Shown one piece after another: positions 34,914 to 43,831 of a stretch of DNA of 64,000 nucleotides. The translations under genes were made by a program, and so were the position numbers. The DNA is from JAVVHH01 sp965199665. GTDB lineage: Bacteria; Pseudomonadota; Alphaproteobacteria; Acetobacterales; Acetobacteraceae. The notes under the pieces were generated by a model. That model had not been told where the DNA came from and made no database searches. It worked only from the letters and a program-made list of their open reading frames with translations. The stretch's first letter is position 1. Each line of letters starts with the position of its first letter. The stretch covers positions 1 to 64,000 of the forward strand of contig CBDASO010000001.1 of assembly GCA_965199665.1 (NCBI GenBank). Reading direction: 5' to 3'.

Positions 34914-36014
34914 TCATTCATCCCATTCGCCCACCACGGGCCGCGACGGCAGCGGCGCCGGCCGCGCGGGCGCGCTGCCGATCGTCACCACCCGGCCGCT
35001 CTCGCTCGCGGTGCCGAACGCTTCCATCACTTCGAGAACGTGGAAGCCCAGCGCCCCGTCGCAGCGATGCGGCCGGCCGGCGCGCAACGCGCGGGCCATG
35101 TCGGCCAGGCCGATGCCGCGGAAATTGCCGTCCGCAAAACCGTGGCTCAGCGGCACGTCCGCCCATGGCTCGCGTTGCCGGGCGAGCGAGACGGTGCCGC
35201 CGAAGCGGTTGGGGTCGGGCACCACGATGCCACCCTCCGTGCCGTACAGCTCCATGTTGCCGTGCTTGTGCTGCCAGACGTCGAAGCTGGTCACCAGCGA
35301 CACCACCGCCCCGTTGGCGAAGCGCAGCAGGCCGGACACGTGCGTCGCGACCGCCACGTCGATGACGTCGCCCTTCTTGGCCGCGCTGCTCACCGTGCGC
35401 TGCGGGAACCCGGCGGTGGCGAAGCCGGTCACGGCTGCAACGGGGCCGAGCAGGTTGACCAGGTTGGTCAGGTAATAGGGCCCCATGTCGAACATCGGGC
35501 CACCGCCGGCGGCGTAGTAGAAGGCCGGGTCGGGGTGCCAATGCTCGTGGCCGTGGTTCATCATGAACGCGGTGCCGGAGAGCGGGCGGCCGATCGCGCC
35601 TTCGTCCAGCAGCCGGCGCGCGGTCTGGTGGGCGCCGCCCAGGAAGGTGTCCGGCGCCACGCCGACGCGCAGCCCGGCGGTGGCCGCCGCTTCCAGCAGG
35701 GTGCGCGCTTCGGCGGTGCCGGTCGCCAGCGGCTTCTCGCAATGCACGTGCTTACCGTGGCGCAGCGCGTCCAGCCCGACCGGGACGTGGGCCTGCGGCG
35801 TGGTGAGGTTCAGGACGATCTCGATGGCGGGGTCCGCGAGCATGGCGTCGATGCTCGAGGCCGTCAGGCCGAACTCGGCGGCCCGAGCCTCGGCGCGCGA
35901 CGGGTCGAGGTCGGCGCAAGTGGCGAGCGCGATGTCGGGAAAGAAACTGGCCGCCTTCAAATAGGCCGCGCTGATGTTGCCGCAGCCGATCAGGCCCACC
36001 CTGACGGGGTCCAT
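34914..36014 (-). CDS. Gfo/Idh/MocA family oxidoreductase
   Basis: A 366-residue enzyme, the first gene of the minus-strand unit. VGLIGCGNISAAYLKAA is the Rossmann motif, VHCEKPLATGTAEA the EKP motif, and GGGPMFDMGPYYLTNLVNL the catalytic-site block with an Asp and Tyr. The ATG at 36014 has AGGGAGG upstream. It faces the sugar-binding protein gene across a 144-bp region with a LacI-type palindrome, so the unit is probably induced by the same sugar. Likely substrate: a glycoside or its keto form. Confidence 0.88.
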   Translation of the reverse strand: MDPVRVGLIGCGNISAAYLKAASFFPDIALATCADLDPSRAEARAAEFGLTASSIDAMLADPAIEIVLNLTTPQAHVPVGLDALRHGKHVHCEKPLATGTAEARTLLEAAATAGLRVGVAPDTFLGGAHQTARRLLDEGAIGRPLSGTAFMMNHGHEHWHPDPAFYYAAGGGPMFDMGPYYLTNLVNLLGPVAAVTGFATAGFPQRTVSSAAKKGDVIDVAVATHVSGLLRFANGAVVSLVTSFDVWQHKHGNMELYGTEGGIVVPDPNRFGGTVSLARQREPWADVPLSHGFADGNFRGIGLADMARALRAGRPHRCDGALGFHVLEVMEAFGTASESGRVVTIGSAPARPAPLPSRPVVGEWDE

Positions 36015-36061
36015 GCCGTGCCCTCCCTGTTTCGCGGCGCCATGGTTGGATCGGCTGGCAT

Positions 36062-36079
36062 CCCGCCGCAAGAGGCGGG
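36062..36079. repeat. short hairpin in the divergent promoter region
   Basis: CCCGCC / GGCGGG arms with a 6-base loop lie 11 bp from the LacI-type palindrome. It could be an activator site, a weak hairpin, or chance in such GC-rich DNA. Confidence 0.3.
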
Positions 36080-36089
36080 GCACACATTT

Positions 36090-36105
36090 TGAGTTGCGCA
36101 CCTCA
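36090..36105. promoter_or_regulatory. LacI-type operator palindrome
   Basis: TGAGTTGCGCACCTCA is a 16-bp palindrome with a single mismatched pair (7 of 8 symmetric pairs match) and a central CG, as LacI-family sites have. A second version occurs upstream of the LacI gene at 43832. It lies between the divergent starts at 36014 and 36159, so it can serve both the keto-sugar unit and the importer/xylosidase operon. Confidence 0.65.
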
Positions 36106-36158
36106 TTTAGCGGTGAGATGGTGCCGCGCCGGCACCGAGACCGGGTGGAGGGAACCGA

Positions 36159-37418
36159 ATGCGCAAGCTCGCCTGTCTGGCCATCGCTGCCGCCGCGCTA
36201 TGGCGCAGCGCGGCCCCCGCGAACGCGGACGAAACGATCCGCTGGCTGCACCTCGAGGTGAACCCGGCCCAGATCGCCATCTGGAAGGAAGCCGCCGCCA
36301 ATTTCGAGAAGTCGCACCCGGGCGTCAAAGTCGAGCTCCAGTATATCGAGAACGAGGCCTACAAGGCCAAGCTCACCACCGTGCTGCAGAGCCGCGACAA
36401 GCCGGCGATGTTCTATAGTTGGGCCGGCGGCGTGCTGCAGGCGCAAGTGGCGGCCGGCATCGTCAAGGACATCACGGCCGAGACGCGCGACTACGTGGGC
36501 CAGCTCAACCCGATCGCGGTCAGCTCCTTCACCCTGGACGGCAAGCTGTACGGGATCCCGCAGGCCATCACCACCGTGGGCTTCATCTACAACAAGGACC
36601 TGTTCAAGAAGGCCAATGTCGACGCCGGGTCCATCAAGACGTGGGACGATCTGCTCGCGGCGGTCAAGACGCTGAAGGCGGCCGGCATCACCCCGCTCAC
36701 GGCGGGCGGAGCCGACAAATGGCCGCTCGGGCTGTACTACACCGGCCTGGCGCTGCGCGAAGGCGGCAAGCCGGCCATCGAGGCGGCGCTGGCAAACAAG
36801 GATGGCGGCTTCAAGGCCGCGCCCTTCGTCAAGGCCGGCGAGGAGTTCAAGCGCCTGGTGGACCTGCAACCCTTCCAGCCCGGCATGCTCGGCCAAAAGT
36901 ACCTTCCCGCGGTCGGCCTGTTCGCCGACGGCAAGGTCGCCATGTCGCTGGTAATCTCCACCTTCTACGCCCAGCAGAAGGCGATCGCGGCGGACAAGAA
37001 GGGCCTGTCGATCGACCAACTCGGCTGGATCGACTTCCCCGTCGTCGCCGGCGGCAAGAGCGCCCCCACCGACACGTTCGGCGGCATCGTCGGCTGGGTG
37101 GTCTCCAACGGCGCGCCGAAGCCGACCGTCGAGTTCGTCGAAAGCCTGGTCTCGCCCGCCGTGCAGTCGCAACTCGCCGCCGCCGGCTTCATCGTCCCCG
37201 TCGTGCGCAGCGCGGAGGCGGCGATCACCGACCCGTTCATCCGCCACTTCGCCGAAGTGCTGGACCACTCCACCTACCACCAGAACTTCTACGACCAGGC
37301 GCTTGGCCCGTCCGTCGGCCGCGCCGTGAACGATGCCGTGGCCGAGATCGCCGGCGGCTCCATGACGCCCGATCAGGCGGCGTCGGCGATCCAGGCGGCG
37401 TGGGAGCAGGGCAACTGA
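36159..37418 (+). CDS. extracellular sugar-binding protein of an ABC importer (family 1)
   Basis: A 419-residue periplasmic protein with signal peptide MRKLACLAIAAAALWRSAAPANA. The mature part has EVNPAQIAIWKEAAANFEKSHPGVKVE, the start of family 1 oligosaccharide-binding proteins (MalE/UgpB/AraN type), then YGIPQAITTVGFIYNKDLFKKA and GGADKWPLGLYY-type blocks. The ATG follows GGAGGG. The downstream permeases and beta-xylosidase suggest xylose oligomers, xylobiose or an arabinoside as ligand. Confidence 0.9.
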   Translation: MRKLACLAIAAAALWRSAAPANADETIRWLHLEVNPAQIAIWKEAAANFEKSHPGVKVELQYIENEAYKAKLTTVLQSRDKPAMFYSWAGGVLQAQVAAGIVKDITAETRDYVGQLNPIAVSSFTLDGKLYGIPQAITTVGFIYNKDLFKKANVDAGSIKTWDDLLAAVKTLKAAGITPLTAGGADKWPLGLYYTGLALREGGKPAIEAALANKDGGFKAAPFVKAGEEFKRLVDLQPFQPGMLGQKYLPAVGLFADGKVAMSLVISTFYAQQKAIAADKKGLSIDQLGWIDFPVVAGGKSAPTDTFGGIVGWVVSNGAPKPTVEFVESLVSPAVQSQLAAAGFIVPVVRSAEAAITDPFIRHFAEVLDHSTYHQNFYDQALGPSVGRAVNDAVAEIAGGSMTPDQAASAIQAAWEQGN

Positions 37419-37465
37419 GCTCGGGCAGCCCGGCCGACGCCGCCGGGCGACCACGAGGCCGATCC

Positions 37466-38365
37466 ATGTGGTCGATCGGCGTCGGCGCGCGGCGGCGGCG
37501 CGATGGGGGACGGCTGACCGCGGTATTGCTGTTCCTGCCGCCGGCCCTGCTGCTGTTCAGCCTGTTCGTCGTGCTGCCGGTCATCGAGGCCGGCTGGTAC
37601 AGCGCCTTCAACTGGAACGGCTACGGCAGCCCGACGCGATGGGTCGGGCTCGCCAATTACTGGGAGGTGTTCCGCTCCCGCCCGTTCCTGCTGGCGCTGC
37701 GCAACAACGGGCTGGTCATCGTCGTCTCGCTGCTGCTGCAGCTCCCGCTCGCCATGGCGCTGGCGATCACGCTGGCCAATCGTTTCCGCGGCGCGACCAC
37801 GCTGCGGCTGCTGTTCTTCCTGCCCTACGTGCTGGCCGAGGTGGCGACCGGCCTGATCTTCTCCTTCGTCTACGATGGCAATTACGGGCTGCTCGCCGGC
37901 ATCTGGCACTGGTTCGGCTCCGACACGCCGCCGCAACTGCTCGCCAGCCCGGAAACCGCCATGCCGGCCATCCTGGTCGTGGTGGTGTGGAAGTATTTCG
38001 GCTTCCACATGATGCTGTTCATCGCCGCGCTGCAGGGCCTCGACCGGTCGCAGCTCGAGGCGGCCCAGCTCGACGGTGCCAGCCGGCCGCAGATCCTGCG
38101 CCACGTCATCCTGCCGGCGCTCTACCCGACCATCCGGCTGTCGATCTTCTTCGCCATCGTCGGCTCCCTGCAGCTCTTCGACGTGGTGATGCCGCTGACC
38201 GGCGGCGGCCCGGCCGACCAGTCGCAGACCATGGTGACGTTCCTCTACAATTTCGGCGTGACCCGCATGCGCGTCGGCTTCGGCAGCGCGGTCGGCGTGG
38301 TGCTGTTCGTCATCTGCGCCGGGTTCGCCTTCACCTACCAGAAGCTGGTGCTGCGCCGTGAATAG
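37466..38365 (+). CDS. sugar ABC importer permease, MalF/UgpA type
   Basis: A 299-residue inner-membrane protein with six membrane segments. The first spans about 19-41 (LTAVLLFLPPALLLFSLFVV). The EAA loop is EAAQLDGASRPQILRHVILP and the end is YQKLVLRRE. The stretch QLFDVVMPLTGGGPADQSQT is typical of the family. It overlaps the second permease by 8 bp. No ATPase gene of the MalK/UgpC type is in the window, so the system must borrow one encoded elsewhere. Confidence 0.9.
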   Translation: MWSIGVGARRRRDGGRLTAVLLFLPPALLLFSLFVVLPVIEAGWYSAFNWNGYGSPTRWVGLANYWEVFRSRPFLLALRNNGLVIVVSLLLQLPLAMALAITLANRFRGATTLRLLFFLPYVLAEVATGLIFSFVYDGNYGLLAGIWHWFGSDTPPQLLASPETAMPAILVVVVWKYFGFHMMLFIAALQGLDRSQLEAAQLDGASRPQILRHVILPALYPTIRLSIFFAIVGSLQLFDVVMPLTGGGPADQSQTMVTFLYNFGVTRMRVGFGSAVGVVLFVICAGFAFTYQKLVLRRE

Positions 38366-39188
38366 ACGCTGGGACGTCGCGATCCTCTACCGCACGCTGT
38401 TCCTGCTGCTGGTGGCCGGCTTCGTCGCCCTGCCGCTGCTGGCCACCGTGCTCGGCGGCTTCAAGTCGCTCGGTGAGCTGCGCACCAGCCCATTCGGCAT
38501 CCCGCGCGTCTGGGAGTGGGAGAATTACGGCACCATCGTGGCCTCGTCCCGCTACTGGCAGCTACTCGGCAACTCGCTGATCATCTCCACCATCACGGTC
38601 GCCGTCACCCTGGTCTGCGCTGCCACCGCGGCCTTCGTATTCGCGCACGTGACCTTCTTCGGCAGCTCCATGCTGCTCGGCTATCTCACGCTGGGGCTGC
38701 TGTTCCCGGCCGCCACCGCGATCCTGCCGCTGTTCATCAAGGTGCGCGACCTCGGCCTGCTCAACAGCTACCTCGGCGTCGCCCTGCCACAGGCTGCGTT
38801 CGGCCTGGCGATGGCCATCCTGCTGCTGCGCCGCTTCTTCCGCGACCTGCCGATGGAGATCTTCGAAGCCGCCGTGACGGATGGCTGCTCCTATATCGGC
38901 TTCTTCCGCCACATCACCCTGCCGCTGTCCCGGCCGATCATCGCCACCGTCGGCACCATCGCCTTCATCCAAAGCTGGAACGCCTACCTGATGCCGCTGG
39001 TCATGCTCGACAGCGACAGCCTGTATCCGTGGCCGCTCGGCATCATGGCCTACCAGGGCGAATACTCGGCGGACTGGAATCTCATCCTGGCCTTCATCAC
39101 GCTGACGATCCTGCCGACCGTCATCGTGTTCTTCCTGGCGCAGAAGCACATCGTGGCCGGGCTGACCGCCGGCGCCGTCAAAGGATAG
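38358..39188 (+). CDS. sugar ABC importer permease, MalG/UgpE type
   Basis: A 276-residue inner-membrane partner permease. It begins RRWDVAILYRTLFLLLVAGF and has the EAA-loop region FEAAVTDGCSYIGFFRHITL and the conserved ending IVAGLTAGAVKG. The GTG at 38358 lies inside the preceding gene. It is followed by the beta-xylosidase gene after 3 bp, so import and hydrolysis of the sugar are on one transcript. Confidence 0.9.
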   Translation: MNRRWDVAILYRTLFLLLVAGFVALPLLATVLGGFKSLGELRTSPFGIPRVWEWENYGTIVASSRYWQLLGNSLIISTITVAVTLVCAATAAFVFAHVTFFGSSMLLGYLTLGLLFPAATAILPLFIKVRDLGLLNSYLGVALPQAAFGLAMAILLLRRFFRDLPMEIFEAAVTDGCSYIGFFRHITLPLSRPIIATVGTIAFIQSWNAYLMPLVMLDSDSLYPWPLGIMAYQGEYSADWNLILAFITLTILPTVIVFFLAQKHIVAGLTAGAVKG

Positions 39189-39191
39189 CCC

Positions 39192-40835
39192 ATGGCTCTC
39201 GTCCAGAACCCGTTCCTGCCGGGCTTCAACCCGGACCCCTCGATCCTGCGCGTGGGCGACGACTACTACGTCGCGACCTCGACGTTCGAGTGGTACCCGG
39301 GCGTGCAGATCCACCACTCGCGTGACCTGGTGCACTGGCGCCTGCTGACCCGGCCGCTGCGCCGCGCGGCCCAACTCGACATGCGGGGCGACCCGGATTC
39401 CTGCGGCGTTTGGGCGCCGGCGCTGCGGATGGTCGCCGGCAAGTTCACCCTCATCTACACCGACATGAAGCGTTACGGCCGCACTTCCGGCTCCGGCGGC
39501 GCACCGGGCGCCTCCATGCGCGACCTCAACAATTTCATGGTCACCGCCGACACGATCGACGGCGAGTGGTCCGACCCGGTGTTCCTCAACTCTTCCGGCT
39601 TCGACCCCTCCATCTTCGAGGACGATGACGGCCGGATCTACGTCATGAACCAGTTGTGGGATCACCGCCCCGGCAAGAACCGCTTCGGCGGCATCGTGCT
39701 GCAGGAATACGACCCGGCGCAGCGCCGCCTGGTCGGTGAGCGCACCAACATCTTCCGCGGCACATCAGCCGGACTGACCGAAGCGCCGCACATCCACAAG
39801 CGAGACGGCTGGTACTATCTGATCACCGCCGAGGGCGGCACCTATTACCAGCACCAGGTCACGCTGGCCCGCTCGCGCTCGCTGCTCGGCCCCTACGAGG
39901 TGCATCCCGACAACCCGCTGATCACCAGCCGCGACCGACCCGACGCGGTGCTGCAGCGCGCGGGCCATGCCGACTGGGCCGACACGGCGGCGGGCGAAAC
40001 GGTCGTCGTCTGCCTGGTCAGCCGGCCGTTGCGCAACCGCGGCCGCTCCGTGATGGGCCGCGAGTCCGCCATTGCCCGGCTGCACTGGGACCCGGATGGC
40101 TGGCCTCGCCTGGTCAGCGCGCTCGGCCGCACGCCGGAGGTTGCGACCGAACTGCCGGACCTTCCGCCCCACCCGTTCCCCGCCGTGCCGGCGCGCGCCG
40201 AGTTCGACGAACCCGACCTCCCGATCGACTTCCAATGGCTGCGCACGCCGGCCTGGGAAGAGCTGTTCAGCCTCACCGCCCGGCCCGGGCATTTGCGGCT
40301 CTACGGCCGCGAGACCATCGGCAGCGTGTTCCGCCAGGCCCTCGTCGCCCGCCGCCAGCAAGCCTTCTGCTACGGCGCCCGGACCCGGATGGAGTTCGCG
40401 CCGGCGCATTACCAGCAGGCCGCCGGCCTGGTCTGCTACTACAACGCCGCCAAGTTCCACTACCTCTACGTCTCGACCGACGAGGATCACGGCCGCCATC
40501 TGCGCGTGATGTCCGCCCTGCCCGACGGCACCGCCGCCGATGCGTTCACGCTGCCGATCCCGCTGCCGCCGGGCCCGGTCGAGCTGCGCGTGGAGGTCGA
40601 CGACCAACGGCTGTTGTTCGCCTTCAAGCCGGACGGTGCGGACGACTGGACCTGGCTGCCGGAGATATTCGACGCCAGCATCCTGTCCGACGAAGCCGCC
40701 ACGCCGGCGACCGCCAACTTCACCGGCGCTTTCGTCGGGATGTGCTGCCAGGACACCGCCGGCACCGGGCTGCACGCCGATTTCGACTGGTTCGAGTATG
40801 CCGAGCGGGAGTTCCAGGCCGACCCGAGGGCTTAG
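39192..40835 (+). CDS. glycoside hydrolase family 43 beta-xylosidase (XynB-like)
   Basis: A 547-residue two-domain enzyme without a signal peptide, so cytoplasmic. The five-bladed propeller has catalytic Asp15 (FNPDPS), the pKa-modulating Asp in SSGFDPSIFEDDDGR and the general acid Glu in TEAPHIHKRDGWYY. The C-terminal beta-sandwich (about 330-547) matches the GH43 C2 domain of bacterial beta-xylosidases, including RQ and YN blocks (FRQALVARRQQAF, CYYNAAKFHYLY). It should split xylobiose or xylosides brought in by the upstream importer; arabinofuranosidase side activity is common. Its last 4 bp overlap the convergent Uma2 gene. Confidence 0.92.
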   Translation: MALVQNPFLPGFNPDPSILRVGDDYYVATSTFEWYPGVQIHHSRDLVHWRLLTRPLRRAAQLDMRGDPDSCGVWAPALRMVAGKFTLIYTDMKRYGRTSGSGGAPGASMRDLNNFMVTADTIDGEWSDPVFLNSSGFDPSIFEDDDGRIYVMNQLWDHRPGKNRFGGIVLQEYDPAQRRLVGERTNIFRGTSAGLTEAPHIHKRDGWYYLITAEGGTYYQHQVTLARSRSLLGPYEVHPDNPLITSRDRPDAVLQRAGHADWADTAAGETVVVCLVSRPLRNRGRSVMGRESAIARLHWDPDGWPRLVSALGRTPEVATELPDLPPHPFPAVPARAEFDEPDLPIDFQWLRTPAWEELFSLTARPGHLRLYGRETIGSVFRQALVARRQQAFCYGARTRMEFAPAHYQQAAGLVCYYNAAKFHYLYVSTDEDHGRHLRVMSALPDGTAADAFTLPIPLPPGPVELRVEVDDQRLLFAFKPDGADDWTWLPEIFDASILSDEAATPATANFTGAFVGMCCQDTAGTGLHADFDWFEYAEREFQADPRA

Positions 40836-41416
40836 TCTTCGCCCGGGCGCTCCGGCAGGACGGCGAACTCGTAGATTTCGGCCAGGGGCAGGCTGATGCC
40901 GACGCTTAGGAGGTCGAGATCCGCCTCCGCGCCGCCGGCGACGGAGAACGACCATGTGCCGTCCGCATTGCGGCGATAGAGATGGGCCGCCATCTCGTCC
41001 TGATACAGCTCGATGATCTCCTCCACGCCGTCGACCATCTGCAGGTCGCTCCGTTTCCGGTCGCGAGCCCGCCAGGCGCGGATTTCTGACAACGAAACGA
41101 CCTCGAACAGCACGCGGGGATGCTCGCCGCAGCGGATGGTGGCATCGGGAATACGCGCGGTGTTGCGCTGCCGGGTCCGCGGGACGGCGCCGCTGCCGGA
41201 CTCCGGACGGCAGCCATCGGACCGCCCGCGCAGACGGGCGGCCATGGCGGCGATCAGGCCCGACAGGATGGCCGCGTGCTCCGGGCTCGGCGCGGCCGCG
41301 GCGACGACCTCCCCATCCACCAACTCGTAGCGCCAGGCATCGCCGAAATGGTGCTGGTCGGCGACGAGGAATTCGTCCGCCGTCCACTCCTTGCCCGATC
41401 GCTCCGCGACGTCCAT
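40832..41416 (-). CDS. Uma2 family (DUF820) putative endonuclease-fold protein
   Basis: A 194-residue protein with the Uma2/DUF820 pattern: WTADEFLVADQHHFGDAWRYELVDGEVVAAAAP at the start region, ARIPDATIRCGE with the PD of a PD-(D/E)xK-like core, and PRVLFEVVSLSE with the Glu. These proteins are common in cyanobacteria and some alphaproteobacteria and have no settled role. It starts 29 bp after xylA on the same strand, so it may be co-transcribed with the LacI gene and xylA, an odd setting for a nuclease-like protein. Confidence 0.8.
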   Translation of the reverse strand: MDVAERSGKEWTADEFLVADQHHFGDAWRYELVDGEVVAAAAPSPEHAAILSGLIAAMAARLRGRSDGCRPESGSGAVPRTRQRNTARIPDATIRCGEHPRVLFEVVSLSEIRAWRARDRKRSDLQMVDGVEEIIELYQDEMAAHLYRRNADGTWSFSVAGGAEADLDLLSVGISLPLAEIYEFAVLPERPGED

Positions 41417-41445
41417 GCCGGCCTCCACCGGAGAGTGTGCGCGGG

Positions 41446-42759
41446 CTACAACGCCCGCGCCACCGCGTTCTCCAGCCGCTCCTGCCGGCCGGAGCGTGGC
41501 TGCGGCGCAAGGCCGGCCGCCTCCGCCGCGTCGGCGATCTCGGCCAGCGTGCGCTCCCCGGCCAGGATCGCCTTGCCCTCCGGCGCATCCCAGCCCGCGT
41601 AGCGTTCCGCCAGCGGCCGGCTCAGCGTCCCCTCTTCCACCAGCCGGGCGGCGACCAGCAGGGCGCGGGCGCAAACGTCCATCGCGCCAGCATGGGCCTC
41701 GACCAGGTCGGCCGGATCGATCGACTGGCGGCGGACCTTGGCGTCGAAATTGAGCCCGCCGCTGCCCAGGCCGCCGGCCTTGAGGATGTAGTACATCGCC
41801 AGCGCGGTCTCTTCGACGTTGGTGGGGAACTGGTCCGTATCCCAGCCCGACTGCGCGTCGCCCTTGTTCATGTCGATCGACCCCAGGATGCCCAGCGACC
41901 CGGCCAGCGCGATCTCGTGCTCGAACGAGTGCCCCGCCAGCGTGGCGTGGTTGGCCTCGACGTTGACCTTCACTTCCTTCGCCAGCCCGTATTGCTGCAG
42001 AAAGCCCCACACGGTCGCCACGTCGTGGTCGTACTGGTGCTTGGTCGGCTCCTGCGGCTTGGGCTCCAGCAGAATCGTGCCGCCGAAGCCGATCCGGTGC
42101 TTGTGCTCCACCACGAGGTTCAGAAAGCGGCCGAGCTGGTCTGCCTCGCGCCCGAGATCGGTGTTGAGCAGCGTCTCGTACCCCTCGCGCCCGCCCCACA
42201 GCACGTAGTTCTCGCCGCCGAGCTGGTGCGTGACCTCCAGCGCCGTCCGCACCTGGGACGCGCACCAGCGGAACACGTCCGGGTCGGGGTTGGTCGCGGC
42301 GCCGCCCATGAAACGGCGGTGGGAGAACAAGTTGGCGGTGCCCCAGAGCAGCTTGACGCGACCGCCCTCCATCTTGCGGGCCAGCACGTCGGCCATGGCG
42401 CGGGTGTTGCGGTTGGTCTCGGCCAGCCCGTCGCCTTCCGGCGCGATGTCGCGATCGTGGAAGCAGAAGAACGGCACGTCGAGTAGGCGGAACAGCTCGA
42501 ACGCTACGTCGGCCTTCTGCCGGGCGCCGTCCATCGTGTCGCCCCCTGCCATCCAGGGCCGCTGGAACGTGTCGCCGCCGAACGGGTCGGAGCCGGGCCA
42601 GCAGAAGCTGTGCCAGTAGGCGACGGCGAAACGGAGGTGGTCCTCCATGCGCTGCCCGAGGACGACGCGGTCTTTGTCGTACCAGCGGAAGGCGTGGGCG
42701 CCCGTCGAGTCCGGCCCCTCGAAGCGGAGCGGCGGCAAGTCGGCGAAGAAGTCGGTCAT
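41446..42759 (-). CDS. xylA: xylose isomerase
   Basis: A 437-residue class II xylose isomerase. The catalytic His101 and Asp104 are in CFHDRDIAPEG, metal ligands in LLEPKPQEPTKHQ (Glu and Lys) and VEANHATLAGH (Glu and His), and the second metal site in SIDMNKGDAQSGWDTDQFP. It turns D-xylose into D-xylulose. The ATG overlaps the stop of the LacI gene (ATGA), and AAGGGAT precedes it. No xylulokinase gene is in the window. Confidence 0.96.
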   Translation of the reverse strand: MTDFFADLPPLRFEGPDSTGAHAFRWYDKDRVVLGQRMEDHLRFAVAYWHSFCWPGSDPFGGDTFQRPWMAGGDTMDGARQKADVAFELFRLLDVPFFCFHDRDIAPEGDGLAETNRNTRAMADVLARKMEGGRVKLLWGTANLFSHRRFMGGAATNPDPDVFRWCASQVRTALEVTHQLGGENYVLWGGREGYETLLNTDLGREADQLGRFLNLVVEHKHRIGFGGTILLEPKPQEPTKHQYDHDVATVWGFLQQYGLAKEVKVNVEANHATLAGHSFEHEIALAGSLGILGSIDMNKGDAQSGWDTDQFPTNVEETALAMYYILKAGGLGSGGLNFDAKVRRQSIDPADLVEAHAGAMDVCARALLVAARLVEEGTLSRPLAERYAGWDAPEGKAILAGERTLAEIADAAEAAGLAPQPRSGRQERLENAVARAL

Positions 42760-43811
42760 ACGGATCCCTTGGTTGGATGAACGGTCGCGGGCAGGTTGTC
42801 GCGAAGGAAGATCTCGATGCGGATGCGCTCCTGCTCCGGCAGCACCGGGCTGCCGGTCAGGCGCGCGAGCAAGAGCCGCACGGCCGAGCGCGCCTCGTGC
42901 CCGGCATCCTGATGGATCAGCGCGTCGATCACGCCGTCGCGCAGCCAGGCGGTGGATCGGTCGTCGAGCTCGTGGCCGACCAGCACCACGTCCCGCGCGC
43001 GGCCGGACGCGTGCAGCGCGGCGGCCACGCCCGGTGCGCCCGCGCCAGCGACGTAAAGGCCGACCAGGGCCGGATGCCGGTCGAGCAGCCGCGACGCGGC
43101 GGCCGCGGAGCGGGCCTCGTCGTCCTGCCCCGTCTCCGGCGGCAGCAGCGCCAACCCGGCGAACTCGCGCGCCAGCACGTCCGTGAAGCCGCGCAGGCGG
43201 TCGGCGTGGTCGCTCAGCGCGGCCGAGCCGAGCACGACGCCGACCAACCCGGCGCGCGGGCCGACGAAGCGCCCGAGCAGCGAGCCCGCCGTGCGCCCGG
43301 CCGCCAGATTGTCGATGCCGACATAGTAGTCCCGCCGCGAGCCCGGCAGGTCCGACACCAGCGTCACTACCGGCAACCCGGTCGCGACCAGCCGGTCGAC
43401 CGCCGCCTGCACCGCCGCGTGCTCCATCGCCACCAGCGCCACGCCGTCGAAGCCGTCCCGCCCGGCGCGGGCGAGCGCCTCGGCCTGCGACGCGGGCTCG
43501 AGCGGATCGACCGGGATGATCTCGACCGATACCAGCTCGGACGCGAAATGCTGCTGCAGCCGCTCCGTCTGCGCCGACAGCGCGGCCATGAACGGGTTGG
43601 ACCCCCGCGGCAGCAGGAAAGCGAAGCGGGTGCCGCCGCGGGCCAGGCGCGAGGCGAGCGGGTTGGCCTGGTAGCCCAGCCGCTCGATGGCGTCGCGCAC
43701 GCGGGCGACGGTGGCGGCGCGGACGCCGGGTCGGCCATTCGTCACCCGGTCGGCGGTCGCCAGCGACACGCCGGCCTCGCGCGACACGTCCCGCAGCGTG
43801 ATCGCCTGCAT
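42756..43811 (-). CDS. LacI family transcriptional regulator
   Basis: A 351-residue regulator. The helix-turn-helix and hinge are at about 4-58 (TLRDVSREAGVSLATADRVT, then ERLGYQANPLASRL), followed by a periplasmic-binding-type sugar domain. It is likely a repressor relieved by xylose or a related sugar. The gene precedes xylA with a 4-bp overlap, and a palindrome lies 20 bp upstream of its start, which suggests autoregulation. The ATG at 43811 has GGGGAGG in front. Confidence 0.92.
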   Translation of the reverse strand: MQAITLRDVSREAGVSLATADRVTNGRPGVRAATVARVRDAIERLGYQANPLASRLARGGTRFAFLLPRGSNPFMAALSAQTERLQQHFASELVSVEIIPVDPLEPASQAEALARAGRDGFDGVALVAMEHAAVQAAVDRLVATGLPVVTLVSDLPGSRRDYYVGIDNLAAGRTAGSLLGRFVGPRAGLVGVVLGSAALSDHADRLRGFTDVLAREFAGLALLPPETGQDDEARSAAAASRLLDRHPALVGLYVAGAGAPGVAAALHASGRARDVVLVGHELDDRSTAWLRDGVIDALIHQDAGHEARSAVRLLLARLTGSPVLPEQERIRIEIFLRDNLPATVHPTKGSV

Positions 43812-43831
43812 GTCCGCCTCCCCTCGCCCGT

